A program made the position numbers and the translations under genes. A stretch of DNA of 64,000 nt from Lysobacter panacisoli (GTDB lineage Bacteria > Pseudomonadota > Gammaproteobacteria > Xanthomonadales > Xanthomonadaceae): positions 682,001 to 746,000 of the forward strand of contig NZ_VLNU01000001.1 in the NCBI RefSeq assembly GCF_009765165.1. The letters run 5' to 3'. Of the stretch, positions 26,652 through 35,309 are shown piece by piece. The notes under the pieces were generated by a model that was not told the DNA's origin, did not search any database, and saw only the letters and a program-made list of their open reading frames with translations. Position 1 is the stretch's first letter. Each line of letters begins with the position of its first letter.

Positions 26652-28517
26652 GTGTGCGGCATCGCAGGGTTCGTCGGGACCGCCAACCCCGAAGCATTGA
26701 AGCGCATGACCGACCGGATCGCCCATCGCGGGCCGGACAGTGCGGGCTTCTTCTCGGACGACGAACAGCGCGTCCATCTCGCCCACCGTCGCCTGTCGAT
26801 CCTCGACATCGCCGGCGGCTATCAGCCGATGCGTACGCTCGACGGGCGGACCAGCATCGTATTCAACGGCGAGATCTACAACTTCCGCGAACTGCGCATT
26901 GAGCTTGAGGGCCTGGGCGCGAGGTTCCAGAGCGACCACTCCGACACCGAAGTGCTGCTGCATGCCTGGCGACATTGGGGACCGCAGATGGTCCATCGCC
27001 TCAATGGCATGTGGGCGTTCGCACTCCACGACCGCGAACGCCGCCTCCTGTTCCTTTCGAAGGACCGATTCGGCAAGAAGCCTCTCTACTACCATGCCAG
27101 CGCGCAGGGTTTCGTGTTCGCGTCGGAGCTCACCGCACTGCGCGAGCACCCTGCGGTTCCGGCGACGCTGAGTGCGCGTGCGCTGCGCAAATACTTCGGC
27201 TACGGCTTCGTGCCAGCACCGCTGACGTTCCTCGAGAACGTGTACAAGCTGCCAGGCGGACACTCGCTGACGCTATCGCTCGACACATTGCAGCCGGTCG
27301 TCCAATGCTATTGGGAATACCAGCCCGAACCGTTCGACGAGCGCCCCGCGAATGCAGAGGAGCGTTGGCAGGAAGAACTCCGCGAACGCCTGGACGCCGC
27401 GGTCAAGCGGCGCCTGGTGGCGGATGTACCGGTCGGCAGCTTCCTGTCGGGTGGCATCGACTCCTCCACGATCTCCGCCCTCGCGATCCGACATGTGGGC
27501 CGCGAGCGCCTGAAGACGTTCTCGATCGGCTTCGACGAGGCGACCTTCGACGAGAGCGCGCACGCCCAGACTGTCGCGACGCACATCGGCGCCGAGCATC
27601 ATCTCGAGCGGCTCTCCGTGCAGCGCGCGCTCGAGATCCTGCCCGATATCGCGGCACGACTGGACGAGCCGATCGCGGATTCGTCGATCCTCCCCACTTA
27701 CCTGCTCTGCGAGCATGCGCGCAGGCATGTCACGGTCGCGATCGGCGGCGATGGCGCGGACGAACTGTTCGCCGGCTATGACCCGTTCGTCGCGCTGCGC
27801 TATGCCCGCTACTACGATGCCGTCATGCCGCGCCCGGTGCATCGCGCGGTATCGCTGGCGGTCTCGCGACTGCCCGTATCGCATCGCTACATGAGCCTGG
27901 ATTTCCGCCTGAAGCGGACGTTGCGGGGCATGGACCATCCCAAGCACCTGCGCCTGCCGGTCTGGATGTCGCCGCTGGCACCGAGCGAACTCGCGGAACT
28001 CTTCGACGAGCCGATCGACCTCAACGACCTGTATTCCGAATCGATCGAAGCCTGGGATGGCTGCGCCAGTACCAACGACGTCGATCGCACCATCGCGTTC
28101 TACGTGAAGTTGTACCTGCAGGACGACATCCTGGTGAAGGTGGATCGCGCCAGCATGCTCCACTCGCTGGAAGTGCGCGCGCCCTTCCTCGACTGCGACC
28201 TCGTCGATTTCGCGCGACGACTGCCCGCGGACACGAAGCTGCGGGGCGGTACGACCAAGTGGATCCTCAAGCAGGTCGCCCGCTCCCTCCTGCCCGAGGA
28301 AATCGTCAATCGCCCCAAGCAGGGCTTTGGCGTACCGATCGGACAGTGGTTCCGCGACCAGAAGATCCCGTCTTGGCAGCCTCCCTTCGCGGGCGGCTCG
28401 GACTTCGATACGCGCAAGCGGCAGCTGCATGTCGCGGGCCGATCCGATGAGCGCGCCTACCTCTGGAGCGACTGGATCCTGGGCCATTCGCACCTTTGCC
28501 GGGCGTTGCCGCAATGA
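26652..28517 (+). CDS. asnB: asparagine-synthetase-type glutamine amidotransferase
   Basis: 621 aa. The GTG at 26652 is fixed by the catalytic Cys2 (GTG then TGC, 'CGIAGF'); the glutaminase domain spans about 1-215 with 'HRGPDSAG' and 'FNGEIYN'. The synthetase domain has the pyrophosphate loop 'FLSGGIDSSTIS' and 'KVDRASMLHSLEVRAPFLD'. AsnB-like proteins inside polysaccharide loci are thought to amidate sugar uronates or attached amino acids rather than make free asparagine; that is inferred from context. The stop overlaps the next gene (ATGA). Confidence 0.85.
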   Translation: MCGIAGFVGTANPEALKRMTDRIAHRGPDSAGFFSDDEQRVHLAHRRLSILDIAGGYQPMRTLDGRTSIVFNGEIYNFRELRIELEGLGARFQSDHSDTEVLLHAWRHWGPQMVHRLNGMWAFALHDRERRLLFLSKDRFGKKPLYYHASAQGFVFASELTALREHPAVPATLSARALRKYFGYGFVPAPLTFLENVYKLPGGHSLTLSLDTLQPVVQCYWEYQPEPFDERPANAEERWQEELRERLDAAVKRRLVADVPVGSFLSGGIDSSTISALAIRHVGRERLKTFSIGFDEATFDESAHAQTVATHIGAEHHLERLSVQRALEILPDIAARLDEPIADSSILPTYLLCEHARRHVTVAIGGDGADELFAGYDPFVALRYARYYDAVMPRPVHRAVSLAVSRLPVSHRYMSLDFRLKRTLRGMDHPKHLRLPVWMSPLAPSELAELFDEPIDLNDLYSESIEAWDGCASTNDVDRTIAFYVKLYLQDDILVKVDRASMLHSLEVRAPFLDCDLVDFARRLPADTKLRGGTTKWILKQVARSLLPEEIVNRPKQGFGVPIGQWFRDQKIPSWQPPFAGGSDFDTRKRQLHVAGRSDERAYLWSDWILGHSHLCRALPQ

Positions 28518-29305
28518 ACCGGCTGTCCCGATGCGAATACGTCGCCTTGCGCCTCGTCCGCCGCTTCGTGTTCAACGAACGCACCGCGAACCGGTTGTCG
28601 CGCTGGCTGCCCTACTACCGCAGCAGCGTCAATGAGTCGGCTCCGGGCAACATCGTCGCCTCGTACGTCGACGCGCTGGCGCAGGCAGGTCATGGACTCA
28701 ACGGTCTGCGTGTGGCCGAGATCGGTGCGGGGCGTACCAACGCCGTTGCGTACGGCCTCGCCGCGGCGGGCGCATCAAGCGTCGTCGCGATGGAACCTTT
28801 CGCCCCGTACGATCGCGAACTCGACCATGCGCTCATGCATCGCTTCGATGTCGCCGAAAGCACGGCGGCACGCGTCGCACGCGCGACGGGCTTCGACGAG
28901 ATTCCCGATGGATCCGTCGACCTGCTGCTGTCCAATTCCGTGCTCGAGCACGTCACCGACCTCGGCACGTTCTTCCGCGACTGCCGACGCGTGCTTTCGC
29001 CGGATGGCGTCATGCTGCACCAGATCGACTACCGCGATCATTTCTTCAAGTATCCCTATGCGTTCCTGACGTTCCGGGATGACACCTGGCGGCGCTGGCT
29101 CGATCCGGGCGACCTGCCGCGATGGCGCCTCGATGACCATCTCGGCGCACTCTCGGCTGCCGGCTTCGATACTTCGATCGTGCGAAGCGAATCGCTTGCG
29201 CAGGACTTCGCACGCGTGCAGGACAGATTGACCGAACGCTTCGCGGCAATGGGCGAGCGTGCAGCGGTTTCGAGCGCCGTGCTGGTAGCGCGGTGCAGCC
29301 CATGA
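28514..29305 (+). CDS. class I SAM-dependent methyltransferase
   Basis: 263 aa. The SAM loop is 'VAEIGAGRTNAVAYGLAAAG' (about 66-85), followed by 'SVDLLLSNSVLEHVTDLGTFFRDCRRVLSPDGVMLHQID' (about 133-170), a Methyltransf_11-type core. It sits between asnB and a GT4 gene with four-base overlaps on both sides, so it very likely acts on the same polysaccharide. Acceptor unknown. The ATG at 28514 is decided by the ATGA overlap. Confidence 0.78.
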   Translation: MNRLSRCEYVALRLVRRFVFNERTANRLSRWLPYYRSSVNESAPGNIVASYVDALAQAGHGLNGLRVAEIGAGRTNAVAYGLAAAGASSVVAMEPFAPYDRELDHALMHRFDVAESTAARVARATGFDEIPDGSVDLLLSNSVLEHVTDLGTFFRDCRRVLSPDGVMLHQIDYRDHFFKYPYAFLTFRDDTWRRWLDPGDLPRWRLDDHLGALSAAGFDTSIVRSESLAQDFARVQDRLTERFAAMGERAAVSSAVLVARCSP

Positions 29306-30441
29306 AGCTGGTCCTGGTCAACTACGAGTACCCTCCCCTCGGGGGCGGCGCCGGCAATGCGACCGCGTACCTCGCGCGCGCCCTGCACGCGCTGGGACAT
29401 CGGGTTACCGTGGTGACTGGCGCCTATCGCGAGCTTGCAGGCGAGACGAGCGACGAGGGCGTTTCCCTGCTGAGGTTGCGCAGCCGCCGCGCGCGCGTGG
29501 ACCGCGCTTCCCTCGTTGAAATGGCCAGCTACGTATGGCGGGCATGCTGGGTCGTCCCACGCCTGGCACGACGCATCGAGGCAGACGGGTGCATTGTCTT
29601 CTTCTCTGTGCCCTGCGGCCCCATCGGATGGCTTACCAAGCTGCTCTCCGGCACGCCATACGTCGTTGCGCTTCGCGGGGGCGACGTGCCTGGCACCGAA
29701 GCTGGACTGACATCCATCCAGCGATTCATCACTCCCGCGCGCCGGATGGTGCTGCGTGGCGCGTCCGCGGTTACGGCGAACTCACACGGCCTCGCGGCCC
29801 TGTCGCTTGCGGCGGATCCCATTGCGGTCCAGGTGATCGCCAATGGCGTGGACACCACTTTCTTCCACCCACCGGCCGTCCCCCCTGCGGATGAAGTGGT
29901 GCGACTCCTGTTCGCCGGTCGTTTCACGGAACAGAAGAACCTGTCGGTGCTGATCCGCGCGTTCGAGTCCGCCCGATCGCAGACACCATCGCTGCATCTG
30001 ACGATGGTGGGAGACGGCCCGCTTCGCGACTCGCTTCAACGCGAGGCAAGGGAACTTGGCGTGGACTCCGCGATCACGTGGCGCGGTTGGCTCACCAAAC
30101 CCGAGCTCGGCGCGCTGTATCGCGAGTCGCATGTGTTCGTGAATCCTTCGCTGTACGAGGGCATGCCCAACACGGTGCTCGAGGCAATGGCATCGGGACT
30201 TCCGGTCATCGCAAGCGGGGTCGCCGGCAATGACGAACTCGTCAAGCATGAACAGACCGGGCTACTGTTCGACCTTGCCGAACCGCAAGCACTGGTCGCC
30301 GCGATCTCGCGACTCGCCGCGGATGCACGCACGCGCGAGGTCCTGGGTTCCGCCGCGCGGCAAAGCATGCTGGACGGCTACAGCTGGGAAGCGACCGCCC
30401 GGCGCTATGCGGAATACTTCGAGAGCGGAGACCATCGATGA
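29302..30441 (+). CDS. GT4 (GT-B fold) glycosyltransferase
   Basis: 379 aa. It starts 'MKLVLVNYEYPPLGGGAGNA', has the inter-domain 'VVRLLFAGRFTEQKNL' and the donor-binding E-x7-E 'YEGMPNTVLEAMASGLPVIAS' (about 284-304). This is the family 4 retaining layout. It overlaps the methyltransferases before and after by ATGA. It probably adds one sugar of the O-chain or of a side branch; donor unknown. Confidence 0.82.
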   Translation: MKLVLVNYEYPPLGGGAGNATAYLARALHALGHRVTVVTGAYRELAGETSDEGVSLLRLRSRRARVDRASLVEMASYVWRACWVVPRLARRIEADGCIVFFSVPCGPIGWLTKLLSGTPYVVALRGGDVPGTEAGLTSIQRFITPARRMVLRGASAVTANSHGLAALSLAADPIAVQVIANGVDTTFFHPPAVPPADEVVRLLFAGRFTEQKNLSVLIRAFESARSQTPSLHLTMVGDGPLRDSLQREARELGVDSAITWRGWLTKPELGALYRESHVFVNPSLYEGMPNTVLEAMASGLPVIASGVAGNDELVKHEQTGLLFDLAEPQALVAAISRLAADARTREVLGSAARQSMLDGYSWEATARRYAEYFESGDHR

Positions 30442-31232
30442 CGCAGTCTGCATTCGACTTTGGCCAGAACTGGAAGGAGTTCTCGGAACAGGCGCTGACG
30501 GAAGAGCGATTCCAGCAGGCGCGCGCCGACTTTTCCAAGCTCATGGAAGGAATACCGCTGAAGGACCGGACGTTCATCGACATTGGCTTTGGGCAAGGCC
30601 TTTCCCTGCTTTGCGCGATCGAGCACGGTGCGAAAGTCCACGGCCTGGACATCAATCCCAAGTGCAGGGACGTGTTCGTCGCCAATCGTGAACGCCTGAA
30701 CGTGGCTGGCGCCGACGCAGAGATTGCCGTCGGCTCGATCCTGGACGGACAGCCACTCGACGTCGTGCGCGCATGGCAGCCTGGCGGCTACGACGTCGTT
30801 CATTCGTGGGGCGTGCTGCACCACACGGGCCGCATGTGGCAGGCCATCGAGAACGCTGCCAGCCTCGTCCGACCGGGCGGCCACCTCGTGATCGCAATCT
30901 ACAACCGCCATTGGAGTTCTCTCCCCTGGCTCGCGATCAAGCGCCTGTATGTCGCACTGCCAAAGGTGCTCCAGTCGCTCATGAACCGGCTTTTCGTGCC
31001 GGTGATCTACGTCGCGAAGCTGCTCGTCACCGGGCGCAATCCGTTGAAGATGGAGCGCGGCATGGACTTCTACTACAACGTCGTGGACTGGGTCGGCGGT
31101 TATCCGTACGAGTACGCGAGTCGCAACGAGATCGAAACGCACGCGAGCCGCCTCGGGTTCACGCCGGTGAACTTCACCAGGACCATCGTGCCGATCGGGT
31201 GCAACGAGTTCGTTTTCCGGAGGGATTCGTGA
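30438..31232 (+). CDS. class I SAM-dependent methyltransferase
   Basis: 264 aa. The SAM loop is 'FIDIGFGQGLSLLCAIEHGAKVHGLDI' (about 46-72), followed by 'YDVVHSWGVLHHTGRMWQAI' and 'LVRPGGHLVIAIYN'. A C-terminal segment (about 165-215) is basic and hydrophobic and may touch the membrane. It overlaps the upstream GT4 gene by ATGA. It is probably a sugar O-methyltransferase of the locus; acceptor unknown. Confidence 0.78.
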   Translation: MTQSAFDFGQNWKEFSEQALTEERFQQARADFSKLMEGIPLKDRTFIDIGFGQGLSLLCAIEHGAKVHGLDINPKCRDVFVANRERLNVAGADAEIAVGSILDGQPLDVVRAWQPGGYDVVHSWGVLHHTGRMWQAIENAASLVRPGGHLVIAIYNRHWSSLPWLAIKRLYVALPKVLQSLMNRLFVPVIYVAKLLVTGRNPLKMERGMDFYYNVVDWVGGYPYEYASRNEIETHASRLGFTPVNFTRTIVPIGCNEFVFRRDS

Positions 31233-31283
31233 ACGTCTGCGGTACTGCGCGGGATGCGCATGCGGCCTGAGGGAGTCGGCGTC

Positions 31284-32228
31284 ATGCAGCGGCTGCTTCG
31301 GAGCACGCCCTTCCGGTTTGCGATCAAGATTGCGGCATCGCTGCTCTTGATCGCGCTCCTGTTCCGGAGCGCGCCGCCGAAGGAAGTGATGCTCGAACTC
31401 GGCCGCCTCCCGATTGGCGCGCTCGCCGCGGGCGCAGTGATCACGATGCTCTCCTGGCTGCTTTCCGCGGTCAGGCTGCAGCGCCTCATGCCGGAAGCCC
31501 GGATGGGCACGGTGGTGATGGTCACGCTCAGCTCGATGTTCTACAGCGTCATCCTGCCCGGCCAGGTTGCGGGCGAAGCGGTGAAGGCGTATCGACTGGG
31601 ACGCACGCACGGCGCGCTGGGTCGCGCCGCGGCCGCCACCGTCCTCGACAAGCTGATCGCCATCCTCGCGCTGTTCGTGATCGCGACGCTGATGGCGCCC
31701 TTCGCGACAGGACTGCCCGTCCAGTTGCGCTGGCTCCTGCTGGCAGCCAGCGTGGCCCTGGGCCTGGCGCTGCTGTTGATGTTCGATCCGCGCTTCACGG
31801 GCCGGTGGAAGCGGGTCATCGCGACGATACGCTTCCAACGCCTTCGCGATGGCGCACTCAAACTGCTCGATACGGCTTCAGGCATTGCGCGGCGCCCACG
31901 GCCGCTGGCGGAGAACTTCGGCATGGCCGTTGTCTTCCACGCGTGCTGCATCGCCGTCCACCCGCTCATCGCGTCCCATCTCGGGATCGAGCTGTCGATC
32001 GCGAACTGGACCCTGGTTTACGCCTGCGTCGCACTCCTGCTGATCGTGCCGATCAGTTTCGCGGGACTGGGGCTGCGCGAGGGCGGATACGTGGGCCTGC
32101 TCGGCGTACTGGGCGTACCTGCAGACCGCGCACTTTCGCTTTCGCTGGTGTTCTTCGGCTATCTGCTGCTGGGTGCATTCCTGGGCTGGCTCGTCGAGCT
32201 GTTCGCCGACAAGCCGCCATCCGCCTGA
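31284..32228 (+). CDS. flippase-like membrane protein (LPG synthase TM / UPF0104 family)
   Basis: 314 aa, about eight membrane helices. The conserved 'SVILPGQVAGEAVKAYRLGR' and 'PISFAGLGLREGGYVGLLGVLG' are the two marks of the AglD/LPG-synthase transmembrane family. In polysaccharide and lipid-sugar loci such proteins are often suspected of moving or using polyprenyl-linked sugars. ATG at 31284 is chosen over earlier ones (31254, 31260) because gagggag lies at 31269-31275. It is the last gene of the plus-strand operon, converging on the next gene at 12 bases. Confidence 0.72.
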   Translation: MQRLLRSTPFRFAIKIAASLLLIALLFRSAPPKEVMLELGRLPIGALAAGAVITMLSWLLSAVRLQRLMPEARMGTVVMVTLSSMFYSVILPGQVAGEAVKAYRLGRTHGALGRAAAATVLDKLIAILALFVIATLMAPFATGLPVQLRWLLLAASVALGLALLLMFDPRFTGRWKRVIATIRFQRLRDGALKLLDTASGIARRPRPLAENFGMAVVFHACCIAVHPLIASHLGIELSIANWTLVYACVALLLIVPISFAGLGLREGGYVGLLGVLGVPADRALSLSLVFFGYLLLGAFLGWLVELFADKPPSA

Positions 32229-32240
32229 CCGCGAACCCGG

Positions 32241-34745
32241 TCAGGGGCAAGGGGGCATGACGCTGACGCGTCCGATCTCCTTGCCCTGCACGCCGTCCCG
32301 GAATATGAACTCCACGCCCTTCATCACCCACGGGCCGGTTTCGGCCGTGCCACTGTTGCCGCCCGCTACCCACAGCTGAGCAACGTCTCCACCTGGCGCC
32401 ATCACTTCGATGGCAACCGGTCCAGGCGCACCCTTCCACGTGACTTTCGCGACCTGGTTGCGACTGCCGTAGCAGACCAGCTCCTCATCGACGCTCACGA
32501 CCGCCAGCCCCTTGCCGGCCAGTGGAGACCTCATCGCGGGCGCACGCCCATCGCCCGGCCTGCTGCCGCCCACGACCTGCCAGACGACATAGTGGTCGTC
32601 CTGGTACGCGAGCTCCAGGGTGCCGCGTTCCTTGTTGGCGGCGATGTCGCGTCCAACCCGCAACTCGACCTCGTTGCGCATGGGACGCTTGGGCACGATC
32701 ACGTACTCGACTCCAGCGGTCAGCAGGTAGCGCCCGAATGCATCCGGGGATGCGATCAGCGAGGGATTCTGCCAATCGAACGATTCCAGCACCTCGTACT
32801 GGACGGGCAGGAACCATCCCGAGGGCAGGCGATCGCTCACGCCGAATACCTCGAGTCCCACGACATGGGTGCCCGGAGACATCCCGCTGAAGAACTTCGC
32901 GACACCCTGAAGATGGGCTTCGGCGATTTCCCGCTTTCCGCGCGCGGCGTACTCGAAAGGCAACCGGGTCATCACCGCGTCGAACGGGCGGGTGCCATAC
33001 CCCCACGCACCGGTAATGAATGAGATTCCAAGCCCGCAGACGAAGAACGGGAGCAACGCAACTTCCAGGAAACGGCGCGGCTGATCGTGCAGTTTGTTCA
33101 CCAGTACCACGCCCCAGAGCGTGAGGCAGGTGATGGGCACGATGAAATAGTTGCCATCGCCTCCCGCCAGCATGCGCAGGCCGAACATGGTCGCGAAGAA
33201 CCCCGCACCCACGAACAGCAGCGGCCATGACGCGATGTCGGCGGTACGCCTACGCGAAGTCGCGCCGCCCAGCAGCAGGAATGCCAGCGGCAGGAAGATC
33301 CAGACGTTCCCGATCCAGGTGATGATCAGGTGCAGGAAACGCGCGGGGTCGAACAGGATGCCCCACATGCCATCGACCAGCGGCAGCCGCTGGATGTCGT
33401 CCTTCATTGCCAGCAGCAAGCCCGCTGGTGCGTCCGCACGGAGCCCCAGGGCCAGCTGCAGTTCGACGGCCACGTTGGGCGCCACCAGCAGCACACCGGA
33501 ATTGTGGAACGTCCGTCCCAGGCTCGCAGCAATGAGGATGGCCGCAATGGCGAAGATCCAGAACCCCTTGCCCTTCAGACCTGCCAGACCGCCGTCGGTG
33601 CGCCACCGCGCGACGAGCGCGTAGCCGTAAAGCATGAGCAGGAGCGCCGCATAGGGCACGCTCGACAGTCGGCTCTGCGTTCCCAGGCCAATGGCTGCCA
33701 GACCGATCCAGAACCACTGCGAACCATTGCCGCGGCGATACTTGACGAGGCCCAGCACGCCCATCATCAGGAGCCATGCAGCGAACGCATCGCCCTTGGC
33801 CGTCATCGCGATGTTCGCAAGTGCGGGCATGGAACAGACCAGCGCCGTTCCGATCAGACGCAAGGTGGGGCTGACGCCGTATTCGCGCAGGATCGCCACC
33901 AGCGTGAACGCGATCAGCGACCAGCTCACTATGCCCAGGCCGAAGATCAACGAGACGCTGCCCAGCCCGGCGAAGGGCAACGCGAGCGCCTCGTACACCT
34001 TCGGGTAGTAATGGACGAGCCAGACCATCTCCTGCGACGCGAACAGGCTGCCATCGCCGACGAGGACTTTCTCGGACTGCAGGCCATACCAGGCGGAGTC
34101 GAAGTCCACCCACACGGAGGACTTGGCGAACAGCGCCATGAAGAAGGTCGCCAATCCCGCCACGATCCAGCGGTCGATCAGTCGCCGAGTAGGCATGAAG
34201 CGCCACACCAGTGTGACCAGGCGTGGCCCCCGATAGAACAGGAGCACGCCACCGAGGACGGCAATCGCGATCAACCTGATCGCGCCAACCGACCCCAGTC
34301 CCAGCGCCGAGCAGGTCCAGATGACGAGCGACCACACCACCAGGCCGAACATTCCGGCTACGAGAAGGGAGGTCGGACGCAGCGACTGCGGGCCCACGAT
34401 CCGTTCCAGGGCCGTCCTTCCCAGCGCGAAGATCGCTTCCACATACAGGACCACCAGGGCGACGGACAGGTCGACGCCGTGTCGTCGGCCATACAACCAA
34501 GCCGCACCCAGCCCGAGCAGGAGTCCGTGGCGTCGATCAGGCAGCGAGAGCGCACCGAAGAGCAGCGCCCACAGCAGCAGCACTTCAAGCCCGCCCTGGC
34601 GGAACTCCAGCTGCTGGATGTGCCAGTCGAACGGCCCCTTGTCGACCAGCGAGTCCAGCGGTGCAAGAAGGAACCACACTGCAAGCAGCGCAGCCGCTGT
34701 CATGCCGACCAGCATCGGCCCCGAAATCCGCACTTTCGTCATCAT
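32241..34745 (-). CDS. large GT-C-like integral membrane protein, unrecognised family
   Basis: 834 aa. At least a dozen membrane helices fill about residues 10-610, followed by a soluble C-terminal domain (about 620-834). The first large periplasmic loop has 'DFDSAWYGLQSEK', reminiscent of the acidic residue of GT-C enzymes that use polyprenyl-phosphate sugars (PMT/ArnT type). I do not recognise a named family. ATG 34745 overlaps the stop of the broken methyltransferase frame (ATGA). It is last in the minus-strand operon; a periplasmic glycosyltransferase role is inference. Confidence 0.6.
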   Translation of the reverse strand: MMTKVRISGPMLVGMTAAALLAVWFLLAPLDSLVDKGPFDWHIQQLEFRQGGLEVLLLWALLFGALSLPDRRHGLLLGLGAAWLYGRRHGVDLSVALVVLYVEAIFALGRTALERIVGPQSLRPTSLLVAGMFGLVVWSLVIWTCSALGLGSVGAIRLIAIAVLGGVLLFYRGPRLVTLVWRFMPTRRLIDRWIVAGLATFFMALFAKSSVWVDFDSAWYGLQSEKVLVGDGSLFASQEMVWLVHYYPKVYEALALPFAGLGSVSLIFGLGIVSWSLIAFTLVAILREYGVSPTLRLIGTALVCSMPALANIAMTAKGDAFAAWLLMMGVLGLVKYRRGNGSQWFWIGLAAIGLGTQSRLSSVPYAALLLMLYGYALVARWRTDGGLAGLKGKGFWIFAIAAILIAASLGRTFHNSGVLLVAPNVAVELQLALGLRADAPAGLLLAMKDDIQRLPLVDGMWGILFDPARFLHLIITWIGNVWIFLPLAFLLLGGATSRRRTADIASWPLLFVGAGFFATMFGLRMLAGGDGNYFIVPITCLTLWGVVLVNKLHDQPRRFLEVALLPFFVCGLGISFITGAWGYGTRPFDAVMTRLPFEYAARGKREIAEAHLQGVAKFFSGMSPGTHVVGLEVFGVSDRLPSGWFLPVQYEVLESFDWQNPSLIASPDAFGRYLLTAGVEYVIVPKRPMRNEVELRVGRDIAANKERGTLELAYQDDHYVVWQVVGGSRPGDGRAPAMRSPLAGKGLAVVSVDEELVCYGSRNQVAKVTWKGAPGPVAIEVMAPGGDVAQLWVAGGNSGTAETGPWVMKGVEFIFRDGVQGKEIGRVSVMPPCP

Positions 34746-35220
34746 CGCACCGCGGTCAATGTCCAGAGCGAGCCCATCAGGCCCACGCCCGGATTCCAAG
34801 GGAGGACCATGTCGACCTTGGTAAAGCCCGCGGCGCGCGTTGCCTCGAGCAGGTCCCAGCCGAAATGGTAATAGCAAAGGATGCCAGAACCCGCGGCCGG
34901 ATCACCGTGGTACTCCGGCGGCTGCAGGTGCGTGACGGTGCCGTTGCTCGATACGGTCGCCCGGACCAGCGTCTCCGGAAACCCGGCAACGAATGGAGCC
35001 GTGAGCAGCGGACGTGGCGCTCGCACAAGCCGCACCATCCGTGCCACAGATCGTCGACCGCCAGCTTTGGCAGCGCCTGTTCGAACTGCCCGCGTCGATC
35101 ATAGCGATCGCTGGCGGCCGCCATTTCCTGCCAGCGCGTGTAGCTGTCGAAGTGCTCGTCCGTCGTAGGCCCGATATCGTCGCTGCCCACGCACGCGTTC
35201 GCTTGTCCGTGTCGAGCCAT
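34742..35220 (-). pseudogene. methyltransferase remnant with internal deletion and frame change
   Basis: A start with a good Shine-Dalgarno (aaggag before ATG 35220) opens a frame ending in 'LWHGWCGLCERHV', the cysteine-bearing N-terminus common in polysaccharide-locus methyltransferases. The C-terminal part of such a protein ('LLTAPFVAGFPETLVRA', 'PPEYHGDP', 'YHFGWDLLEA') then continues in another frame to a stop at 34742. The switch is near 35010-35025, and the SAM-binding middle (about 100-130 residues) is missing. Read directly, the start frame ends at 34777 with 147 aa of which the tail is nonsense. I call it a decayed gene. Confidence 0.75.
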
Positions 35221-35309
35221 GCCAACTCCTTGACGTTGCCCCGACCCTCGGCTTCGTTCAAGCCGGGGAAAGAAGTCCATCCCTCACGCGAGCCCGACCC
35301 GTTACGCGG

